A DNA stretch of 64,000 nucleotides, from the NCBI RefSeq assembly GCF_003056355.1, contig NZ_PYVW01000016.1, forward strand, positions 1-64,000, given 5' to 3'. The stretch's first letter is position 1. Each line of letters opens with the position of its first letter. The notes beneath the pieces were generated by a model. It was not told the origin of the DNA, made no database searches, and saw only the letters and a list, made by a program, of their open reading frames with translations. This DNA is from Devosia naphthalenivorans. Its GTDB lineage: Bacteria; Pseudomonadota; Alphaproteobacteria; Rhizobiales; Devosiaceae. The position numbers and the translations under genes were made by a program. Positions 57,529 to 64,000 of this stretch are shown piece after piece.

Positions 57529-58239
57529 CTAGAGATCGACCAGGGGCGTGAAACCGCCATAGATCGAGCGCCGGGAATCATAGAGATCGAAATTGGGCGC
57601 CATGCGGGGGTCCTTCATGAGGACCTCCCAGGCTTTATCGCGGACTGCCTTGGACGGCCATTCGATGAAGGAAAAGCCGATGGTTTCATCATCTTTGCTG
57701 GCGACGGCGCGCTGGTAGTCGGTCGTCTTACCGGGGGGCACGTCATCGCCCCAGCTGTCTACAACACGCAGGGCGCCATGTTCGATCAGCAGGGGCGCCT
57801 GTTGCTCGGCGGCAGCGCGATAGGCCTCCTTGTTGGCGATCGGAACGGGCGACACCATGCCTTCCACATAGCCGGGCTTGCCCTTGGCGCCGGTGTCGAC
57901 CAGCGCTTCGAAGCCGCCATAGATCATGCGCTTGCCATCGAATGGCATTTCGCTCATGTCGGCCATTTCCGGGTCGCTCATCATCTTCTGGCCCGCATCG
58001 AGACGCGTGGCGCGATCGGGATATTCGATCCAGGAAAAGAGGGGCACTTCGCCTTCTTCGAGCTTGGTGGCTCGATAGAAATCGGTCTGCTTGCCGTGGG
58101 GAACGTCATCGGCCCAGGTCTCGACCAGGCGGGTGGCTCCCAGGCGCTTGAACATGCCCGCGCCCTGGCTGGCGTGTTCACGATATATGTCTTTGTTGGC
58201 GGCGGGAACGGCGAGCACAAAACCTTCAATATAGGACAT
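57529..58239 (-). CDS. Tandem DUF1428 protein
   Basis: A 236-residue protein with two copies of DUF1428, residues 1-115 and 120-236. Each copy has the same order: YIEGFVLAVPAANKDIYREH / YVEGMVSPVPIANKEAYRAA, then WADDVPHGKQTDFYRA / WGDDVPPGKTTDYQRA, then RMIYGGFEALVD / RSIYGGFTPLVD. Typical members have one copy of about 115 residues, so this is an internal duplication. The fold is a ferredoxin-like dimer barrel; function unknown. No signal peptide. Confidence 0.9.
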   Translation of the reverse strand: MSYIEGFVLAVPAANKDIYREHASQGAGMFKRLGATRLVETWADDVPHGKQTDFYRATKLEEGEVPLFSWIEYPDRATRLDAGQKMMSDPEMADMSEMPFDGKRMIYGGFEALVDTGAKGKPGYVEGMVSPVPIANKEAYRAAAEQQAPLLIEHGALRVVDSWGDDVPPGKTTDYQRAVASKDDETIGFSFIEWPSKAVRDKAWEVLMKDPRMAPNFDLYDSRRSIYGGFTPLVDL

Positions 58240-58341
58240 GGATCATCTCCGAGAGGGTACAGTCTGCCTCAACAACGAACGGGCGACGGGCACTTCGACA
58301 TGCCGTTGCGGCTTTTTTCCGTTCGCTAGGGGCGCCGTCTC

Positions 58342-59277
58342 TCAGGGGGTCAGGATCAACAGCCAGGCCGAGATGGTGACCGCAGAAGCGACGGTGGCGA
58401 TCAGGATGGTGTTGGCGGCAACGCTGGCGGCGCGGTTGTAGTAGGTCGCAAAGATATAGACGTTGACGCCTGCCGGCATGGCCGACAGCAGGATGCCGTA
58501 GCGGGCTATCTCCATGGGGACATGCAGGATCCAGATCATCATCACATAGGCCAGCGCCGGGTGGACGATGAGCTTGATGAAGGAGGCGACGAGCGCCTGC
58601 CGCCAATTGTCGGAGAGCTTGTATTCGTTGAGCGCGCCGCCAATGCCAAACAGGGCCGCGGGGATCACGGCCGAACTCATCATCACGAAAAAGGCTTCGG
58701 CCGGCTCGATCAGTTGCAGGCCGGAGAAGTAGCCGATCATGCCGGCGATAATGCCCCAGATCAGCGGATTGGAGAGTACGCGGCGGGCGGCCACAAACAG
58801 CGTCTTGCCCAGGGGTTGGCCGTCGCGGCGCACCAGTTCCATGGTGATCATGCCGATGGTCAGCAGGATGGCGCCATGCAGGCCGATGATCGAGAGGGTG
58901 ACAGGCAGCGATTCCGGGCCATAAGCACGGGTCATGATCGGCAGGCCAACCAGCACCGTATTGGTGAAGGTGCCGGAGAAGCCCACCGAAACGCCGACGC
59001 CCGGCGTGTTGCCGAAGAACCTGATGGCGACGACGATGCCCAGCACGAAGCAGATCAGCGCACCGATGTAGAACGGCCCGATGATCGCGAGGTTGAAAGC
59101 CGAGCGCAAATCGCTGGTCAGCAGCGAATGGAACAGCAGGCAGGGGGTGGCAAAGTTGTTGACGAAGGCGATGAGGCTCTTGATGCCCTCGGCCGGGAAG
59201 AGGCGGAAGCGGACGGCGCCGTAGCCGAATGCCATCAGCGCAAAGATAGGCGCGATGACCGTGATGATGGCGAGCAT
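58342..59277 (-). CDS. AEC-family (auxin efflux carrier) transporter
   Basis: A 311-residue protein with ten predicted membrane helices in two blocks of five around a short central loop. The N-terminal block contains FVNNFATPCLLFHSLLTSDL with the family's conserved Asn/Pro pattern, and the C-terminal block ends MPAGVNVYIFATYYNRAASV. AEC proteins export or take up organic acids such as malate or malonate. ATG 59277; upstream the glpD promoter region diverges. Confidence 0.9.
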   Translation of the reverse strand: MLAIITVIAPIFALMAFGYGAVRFRLFPAEGIKSLIAFVNNFATPCLLFHSLLTSDLRSAFNLAIIGPFYIGALICFVLGIVVAIRFFGNTPGVGVSVGFSGTFTNTVLVGLPIMTRAYGPESLPVTLSIIGLHGAILLTIGMITMELVRRDGQPLGKTLFVAARRVLSNPLIWGIIAGMIGYFSGLQLIEPAEAFFVMMSSAVIPAALFGIGGALNEYKLSDNWRQALVASFIKLIVHPALAYVMMIWILHVPMEIARYGILLSAMPAGVNVYIFATYYNRAASVAANTILIATVASAVTISAWLLILTP

Positions 59278-59390
59278 GGCCGGAATTCCGTGGCCTTGAA
59301 GGAATGCGCCCTGCCCTATCGGGGCTGCCGTGCCGGGTCAATGGCAATCTTGTATGGAAGAAAGAGATTGCGCAGAGCAGGCCGCAAAAG

Positions 59391-59437
59391 CGAAACTAAA
59401 ATCTTCCCAAACGAAAGCCACTCGCCTAGAAACGAAA
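59391..59437. promoter_or_regulatory. Three CGAAA motifs at 21-bp spacing upstream of glpD
   Basis: CGAAA occurs at 59391-59395, 59412-59416 and 59433-59437, each preceded by two or three purines (AAG or AAA). The exact 21-bp period places all three on one face of the helix. Direct CGAAA-type repeats are used by DeoR-family regulators such as GlpR. They end 19 bp before the glpD start. Confidence 0.6.
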
Positions 59438-59455
59438 CTGATAAAGGAGTTCTGC

Positions 59456-60967
59456 ATGGCCAGCAGCGACAGTGTCGACGTCTTCGTAATCGGTGGGGGC
59501 ATCAATGGGGCAAGCGTTGCGCGCGACGCGGTGGGACGCGGTTTCAGCGTGGCGCTGGCCGAAATGAACGATCTGGCCTCGGGCACTTCGTCGGCGGCGA
59601 CAAAGCTGGTGCATGGTGGTTTGCGCTATCTCGAGCATTATGAGTTCCGGCTGGTGCATGAGGCGCTGGCGGAGCGCGAGGTACTGTGGGCCGCAGCGCC
59701 CCACATCATCTGGCCGCTACGCTTCGTGTTGCCGCATCACAAGGGGCTGCGGCCCGCATTCGTGCTGCGCGCGGGGCTGGCCATGTATGACTATATGGGC
59801 GGCCGCCGGCTGTTGCCGCCCACCAAAACGCTGAACCTGACGCGGGACGTGACGGGCAAGCCGCTGAAACCGGGATATCGGCTGGGGTTTGAATATTCCG
59901 ATTGCTGGGTGGAAGATTCGCGTTTCGTGGTGCTGAACGCGCGCGATGCGGCGGACAAGGGCGCGACGATCCATGTGCGCACGAAAGTCACCAGCGTGCG
60001 GCGGGACGCTGGAAGCTGGCTGATCGAGCTTGATGGTGAAGGCGGGCGGCAGACCGTTCGCGCCAAGCTGGTGGTCAATGCGGCTGGGCCCTGGGTTGAC
60101 CAGGTGATTACCGGGGCGATGGGGCACAAGGGCGCGCGCAATGTGCGGCTGGTCAAGGGCAGCCATCTGGTGGTGCGGCGGCTGTTCGACCATGACCGCT
60201 GCTATATTTTCCAGAATGCCGATGGGCGCATCATTTTCGCCATTCCCTATGAAACCGATTTCACCCTGATCGGAACCACCGACCAGGATTTCCAAGGTGA
60301 TCCGAAGAACGTCCAGATCTCCGACGGCGAAACCGACTATCTGCTTTCGGCCGCCAGCGAGTATTTTGCCACGCCGGTGACAAGGGGAGATATCCGCTGG
60401 TCATATTCCGGCGTGCGGCCGCTGTTCGACGATGGGGCGAGTGCGGCGCAGGAAGCTACGCGCGATTACGTGCTCAAGGTGGATGGCGATGCGGCGAGCG
60501 GAGCGGCCGTGCATGTGTTTGGCGGCAAGCTGACGACGTCGCGGCGGCTGGCAGAGTCGGTGCTGGAAAAGATCGAAGGCGTGCTGGGCAAGAAGGGTCC
60601 GGCATGGACCAAGGTCAGCAAGCTGCCGGGCGGCGATTTCGAGCCGTTGGCATTCGACGCCGAAGCACGGCGGCTGCACAAGGATTATCCCGGGCTGCCT
60701 GCCACCCTGACGCGGCGGCTGATGCGGCTTTATGGGACCAAGGCACGGGTGCTGCTGGGGGATCGCAAGACGCTCGAGGATCTGGGCCAGCATTTTGGCG
60801 CCGACCTTTATCAGGCAGAGGTGGATTACCTGATGTCCGAGGAATGGGCGCGGACGGCGGAGGATGTGCTGTGGCGGCGTACCAAGCTGGGCTTGCGGGT
60901 CGGCGCTGATGACGTGGCGGCGCTGGAAGGCTATCTAGGGCAGAACACGCAGGGGACGGCTATATGA
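59456..60967 (+). CDS. glpD: Glycerol-3-phosphate dehydrogenase, aerobic FAD-dependent
   Basis: A 503-residue flavoprotein that oxidises glycerol 3-phosphate to dihydroxyacetone phosphate and feeds electrons to quinone at the inner membrane. The FAD motif [17 protein letters not shown] is at residue 8; [20 protein letters not shown] near 40 is the family signature. ATG 59456 follows AAAGGAGTTCTGC, a strong ribosome site, although the frame is open to 59330. It overlaps glpK by ATGA, giving a glpDK operon. Confidence 0.96.
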   Translation: MASSDSVDVFVIGGGINGASVARDAVGRGFSVALAEMNDLASGTSSAATKLVHGGLRYLEHYEFRLVHEALAEREVLWAAAPHIIWPLRFVLPHHKGLRPAFVLRAGLAMYDYMGGRRLLPPTKTLNLTRDVTGKPLKPGYRLGFEYSDCWVEDSRFVVLNARDAADKGATIHVRTKVTSVRRDAGSWLIELDGEGGRQTVRAKLVVNAAGPWVDQVITGAMGHKGARNVRLVKGSHLVVRRLFDHDRCYIFQNADGRIIFAIPYETDFTLIGTTDQDFQGDPKNVQISDGETDYLLSAASEYFATPVTRGDIRWSYSGVRPLFDDGASAAQEATRDYVLKVDGDAASGAAVHVFGGKLTTSRRLAESVLEKIEGVLGKKGPAWTKVSKLPGGDFEPLAFDAEARRLHKDYPGLPATLTRRLMRLYGTKARVLLGDRKTLEDLGQHFGADLYQAEVDYLMSEEWARTAEDVLWRRTKLGLRVGADDVAALEGYLGQNTQGTAI

Positions 60968-62451
60968 GCGATTTTATTCTGGCGATCGACCAGGGGACGA
61001 CTTCCAGCCGGGCGATCGTGTTCGACAGGAATCGCAAAATAGCCGGTGTCGGGCAGAAGGAATTCACCCAGCACTTTCCCGAGGATGGCTGGGTCGAGCA
61101 TGACCCGGAGGAAATCTGGGAGAGCGTGGTCTGGTCGGTCAAGACGGCCATCGAAGACGCCGGGATAACAGCGGCGGATATCGCTGCAATCGGCATCACC
61201 AATCAGCGCGAGACGACGCTGATCTGGGACCGGCAGACCGGCAAGCCGATCTACAACGCCATTGTCTGGCAGGACCGGCGCACGGCGGCTTATTGCGCCG
61301 AGCTGCGGCAGGCGGGGCATGAGGCGGAGGTGACCGAGAAGACCGGGTTGCTGCTCGACCCGTACTTTGCCGGTACGAAGGTGAAGTGGCTGCTCGACAA
61401 TGTCGAGGGAGCGCGGAGCCGGGCCGAGGCGGGCGAGCTGGCATTCGGGACGGTGGACAGCTTCCTAATCTGGCGGCTGACCGGTGGCAAGAGCCATGTG
61501 ACCGATGCGACCAATGCCGGGCGGACGCTGCTGTTCGATATCGGCAGGAATGCGTGGGACGATGGACTGCTGGCGCTGCTGGACGTGCCGGCGGCGTTGC
61601 TGCCCGAGGTTAAGGATTGCGCTGATGATTTCGGGATGACGGATGAAGCGCTGTTTGGCGCTGAAATCCCGATCCTGGGCGTGGCGGGGGACCAGCATGC
61701 GGCCACTATCGGGCAGGCCTGCTTCCGGCCGGGCATGCTGAAATCAACCTATGGCACGGGCTGCTTTGCACTGCTCAACACCGGCGCCGACATCGTGCGC
61801 AGCCGGAACCGGCTGCTGACGACCATTGCCTATCGGCTGGACGGGAAGACCTGTTATGCGCTGGAGGGCTCGATTTTTATCGCCGGGGCTGCGGTGCAGT
61901 GGATTCGCGATGGGCTGAAGCTGGTCAAGCATGCCAGCGAGACCGGGCCGTTGGCACGGACGGCGGACCCCAGCCAGAATGTTTATATGGTGCCGGCCTT
62001 TGTGGGGCTTGGTGCGCCGTGGTGGGATGCCGATGCGCGCGGTGCCATCTATGGGCTGACGCGGAACTCGGGGCCGGCGGAGATCGCCCGGGCAGCGTTG
62101 GAGGCCGTGTGCTACCAGACGCTGGACTTGCTGGATGCCATGCGCAAGGACTGGAAGGGCGGCGGCGACACCGTCCTGCGGGTCGATGGCGGTATGGTGG
62201 CGTCGGATTGGACAATGCAGTTTCTGGCGGACGTGCTCGATGCGCCGGTGGATCGGCCGGTGATTTTGGAAACGACAGCGCTGGGGGCGGCGTGGCTGGC
62301 GGGCTCAAAGGCTGGCGTGTGGCCGGGGATGGATGAGTTTGCCGAAGGCTGGGCGCTGGAGCGGCAGTTCGAGCCGCAGATGGATGCGGCGGAGCGGACG
62401 CGGAAGGTCAGGGGTTGGAACGATGCGGTGCGGCGGACGCTGACGGTTTAG
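60964..62451 (+). CDS. glpK: Glycerol kinase
   Basis: A 495-residue FGGY-family kinase that makes glycerol 3-phosphate from glycerol and ATP. It starts [17 protein letters not shown], has [17 protein letters not shown] near residue 40, [20 protein letters not shown] near residue 80, [16 protein letters not shown] near residue 240 and the late [14 protein letters not shown]. Coupled to glpD by 4 bp. No glycerol facilitator gene is in the window. Confidence 0.97.
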   Translation: MSDFILAIDQGTTSSRAIVFDRNRKIAGVGQKEFTQHFPEDGWVEHDPEEIWESVVWSVKTAIEDAGITAADIAAIGITNQRETTLIWDRQTGKPIYNAIVWQDRRTAAYCAELRQAGHEAEVTEKTGLLLDPYFAGTKVKWLLDNVEGARSRAEAGELAFGTVDSFLIWRLTGGKSHVTDATNAGRTLLFDIGRNAWDDGLLALLDVPAALLPEVKDCADDFGMTDEALFGAEIPILGVAGDQHAATIGQACFRPGMLKSTYGTGCFALLNTGADIVRSRNRLLTTIAYRLDGKTCYALEGSIFIAGAAVQWIRDGLKLVKHASETGPLARTADPSQNVYMVPAFVGLGAPWWDADARGAIYGLTRNSGPAEIARAALEAVCYQTLDLLDAMRKDWKGGGDTVLRVDGGMVASDWTMQFLADVLDAPVDRPVILETTALGAAWLAGSKAGVWPGMDEFAEGWALERQFEPQMDAAERTRKVRGWNDAVRRTLTV

Positions 62452-62461
62452 GCCGAAGGCG

Positions 62462-62968
62462 CTATCCGTACACGCGCCAGGCGTCGAAGCTGCCGCCGGC
62501 GATCATGGCCCAGTAGAGTTTTCCGCTAGGGGCGCGGACGGCGGCGAGGCCGAATTCGGTGAATTTCTTGCTCAGCAGGGTGGAGCGATGGCCGGAGGAA
62601 TTCATCCAGCCGCCAATGGTGCTGCCGAGGTCTGGGTAGCCCTTGGCGACGTTTTCGCCGACGGCGCCGAGATAGCCGGCCGCAGCGACGCGCTGGCGCA
62701 GGGTGACGCCGAGATCGTGGCTCATGGTGTTCTGCTGCGCCATGAGGCGGGCTTGCGAGCGGGCGGCGCTTTCAAGGGCGGCATTATAGGTCCAGGGCGG
62801 CGAGCCGTTGGCAGCGCGGACGGCGTTGATGGCCGAGAGGATTTCCGCGTCGGTCAGCGTTTCCGGGGTGCTGGCGGTTTTGGGCAGGATGGGAACGGTG
62901 CTGGCGCAGGCCGAGAGGGCAGCGGCGGAGGCCAGGACCAGGACGCTGCGGCGGGTCAAATTGGGCAT
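62462..62968 (-). CDS. CAP-domain (SCP-like) lipoprotein
   Basis: A 168-residue protein with a signal that combines twin arginine and a lipobox: LTRRSVLVLASAAALSACAS. The CAP domain has LSAINAVRAANGSPPWTYNA, SHDLGVTLRQRVAAAGYLGA, VGENVAKGYPDLGSTIGGWM and GHRSTLLSKKFTEFGLAAVR, which are the conserved motifs of bacterial CAP proteins. It is probably held at the envelope; function of bacterial CAP proteins is mostly unknown. It ends 11 bp from glpK, which faces it. Confidence 0.9.
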   Translation of the reverse strand: MPNLTRRSVLVLASAAALSACASTVPILPKTASTPETLTDAEILSAINAVRAANGSPPWTYNAALESAARSQARLMAQQNTMSHDLGVTLRQRVAAAGYLGAVGENVAKGYPDLGSTIGGWMNSSGHRSTLLSKKFTEFGLAAVRAPSGKLYWAMIAGGSFDAWRVYG

Positions 62969-62981
62969 GGATGGTCCGGTT

Positions 62982-63833
62982 TCAGGCCTGGTCGTAGGCG
63001 GTCAGGAGCAGCGGCAGCATGGCAAGCTGGGCGGCGATGGGTTGTTCGTCTTCGAGCGACCAGCAGGCCGATAGGGCCGCATGAGCAGCGGCCCAGCCCA
63101 GCATGCGCTTGCGGGGGAAGCCCAGGCGTTGCGAAAGGAGCTCGGACATGGCGGCGATGCGGCGCGGGTCCTTGACCAGCTCGTCCGCACCCACCGGATT
63201 GTTGATCGCGTTGGCGACCTCATAGACGGGGTCGCCAAGGAGGGCCTTGGGATCAATGGCGAGCCAGCCGCGGGGGCTGGAAATGATGTTGTCGTGGTGC
63301 AGATCGCCGTGCAGGGGCACTTGGGCGCTGGGGCGATCGAACAAGGTCAACGCTACCCCGGCGGCGCGGGCGAAAAGGTCACGGGCCGTATAGGGCCAAT
63401 TGCGAATATTGGTGGAGAACAGCGGCGCGAAATGGTCGCGCAGGGGCAACAGGTCCTGTGGCGGGTCGGTGCGTGGACGGTGCAGGAGGTTGACCACGGT
63501 CGCCAGGGCGATGGTGGCCTCGTCGTCCCGACCCTGCCGGACTGCGTCGCCGAGCGGAATGCCATCGAGCCATTCCATGAAGAGCGTGCCGCCGTGGCGG
63601 TCGAAGACCGTGGCAGCCCCCTCCCCGCCATACCAGTTCATCAGCTCGCCGCCACGCTGCTCATGATCGCCCTTGCCGGGCTTGAGGATTTTCAGAACTG
63701 CGTGGTTGCGACCATTCTGCTCGACCCGGAAGATCCAGCTCGTGGGGGTTTCGGCAAGAGGACTTGCCTTGGTGAGCGACCAACGGATCAGGGCGCGATT
63801 GAGCGCAGTTTCGACGGGCGACTGATTCATCAT
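62982..63833 (-). CDS. Aminoglycoside 6-phosphotransferase/hydroxyurea kinase-like protein
   Basis: A 283-residue kinase of the APH(6)/HUR family. The Brenner-type motif is VPLHGDLHHDNIISS near residue 195, followed by the Mg-binding WLAIDPKALLGDPVYEVANA near 215; the N-terminal lobe has HAVLKILKPGKGDHEQRGGE with the ATP-binding Lys. Chromosomal members phosphorylate streptomycin or small amino compounds, but resistance cannot be concluded from sequence. It lies 13 bp before the CAP gene on the same strand. Confidence 0.85.
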   Translation of the reverse strand: MMNQSPVETALNRALIRWSLTKASPLAETPTSWIFRVEQNGRNHAVLKILKPGKGDHEQRGGELMNWYGGEGAATVFDRHGGTLFMEWLDGIPLGDAVRQGRDDEATIALATVVNLLHRPRTDPPQDLLPLRDHFAPLFSTNIRNWPYTARDLFARAAGVALTLFDRPSAQVPLHGDLHHDNIISSPRGWLAIDPKALLGDPVYEVANAINNPVGADELVKDPRRIAAMSELLSQRLGFPRKRMLGWAAAHAALSACWSLEDEQPIAAQLAMLPLLLTAYDQA

Positions 63834-63928
63834 GGAGCCATTAAAGCAGAAGGAGCGCCCGGATTCGACCGCGGTGCTGTGATGGCTGGTAAACTTGATG
63901 AAATGGTGGCGTCAACCTTTGAGTAACA

Positions 63929-63947
63929 CTGCCGGTTTGCCCGGCAG
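63929..63947. other. Stem-loop near the right window edge
   Basis: CTGCCGG-TTTGC-CCGGCAG is a perfect 7-bp stem with a small loop. No U-run follows, so it is not a clear terminator. The last 170 bases otherwise hold no gene that I can see. Confidence 0.5.
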
Positions 63948-64000
63948 CAACCTTAATGGCCGGAACAGGCGATTTGGAAGGGTTTCTTTACCAAACCCAG

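Noticed and set aside
1-64000. CRISPR array, rRNA operon, restriction-modification or retron genes
   Set aside because: No regularly spaced repeats, no rRNA sequence, and no methylase, reverse transcriptase or Cas motif was seen in any frame.

Overview
The window looks like a chromosome segment of a GC-rich alphaproteobacterium of the Hyphomicrobiales, probably Devosia or a close relative. The basis is the hisS-hisZ-hisG cluster with a short-form HisG, a tRNA-His that encodes neither G-1 nor C73 (an alphaproteobacterial trait), alphaproteobacterial-type housekeeping genes, and many dispersed palindromic repeats between genes. The genus is inference; no rRNA is present.

Layout. (1) 1-10162, host chromosome: the tail of an IS30-type transposase, a TSUP transporter and a GT2 glycosyltransferase, hisG/hisZ/hisS, a small DUF1127-like gene, tag (3-methyladenine glycosylase), an L,D-transpeptidase and a TadG-like protein with a von Willebrand A domain. 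(2) 10190-33855, an integrated element of about 23.6 kb bounded by an exact 48-bp repeat of the 3' part of the tRNA-His gene; the intact tRNA lies at the right end (33808-33884, minus strand). (3) 33885-64000, host chromosome: a histidine-kinase-like protein with degenerate catalytic boxes, an iron-type ABC binding protein and permease, a dipeptide-type ABC transporter, two GH13 alpha-glucosidases, Mrp, transaldolase, an aromatic aminotransferase, etfBA, an M20 amidohydrolase, an AbrB-type membrane protein, a cupin, a 2-hydroxyacid dehydrogenase, a tandem DUF1428 protein, an AEC transporter, glpD-glpK, a CAP-domain lipoprotein and an APH(6)-like kinase.

The integrated element is the unusual part. 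It has a tyrosine integrase, an AlpA-like HTH protein, a DnaB-type helicase with a DUF1376 partner, and a three-gene block resembling the ejection proteins of short-tailed phages (one carrying a SleB-type wall hydrolase domain). It also has a Panacea-type toxin-antitoxin pair and a lysogeny-type switch (XRE repressor facing an early operon across a paired operator). I find no terminase, portal, capsid or tail genes. About ten of its genes have Sec, Tat-like or lipoprotein export signals, including a ClpP-like protease, an excalibur protein and a nuclease. It is best read as either a phage satellite or a decayed podovirus-like prophage loaded with secreted cargo.

Regulatory and repeat structure visible by eye: a 21-bp palindrome with a GAA-N3-TTC core before the iron-binding protein gene, three CGAAA motifs spaced exactly 21 bp before glpD, an inverted-repeat operator pair at the phage switch, inverted repeats at the promoters of the ribbon-helix-helix and Panacea genes, and several families of dispersed palindromes, some at gene 3' ends.
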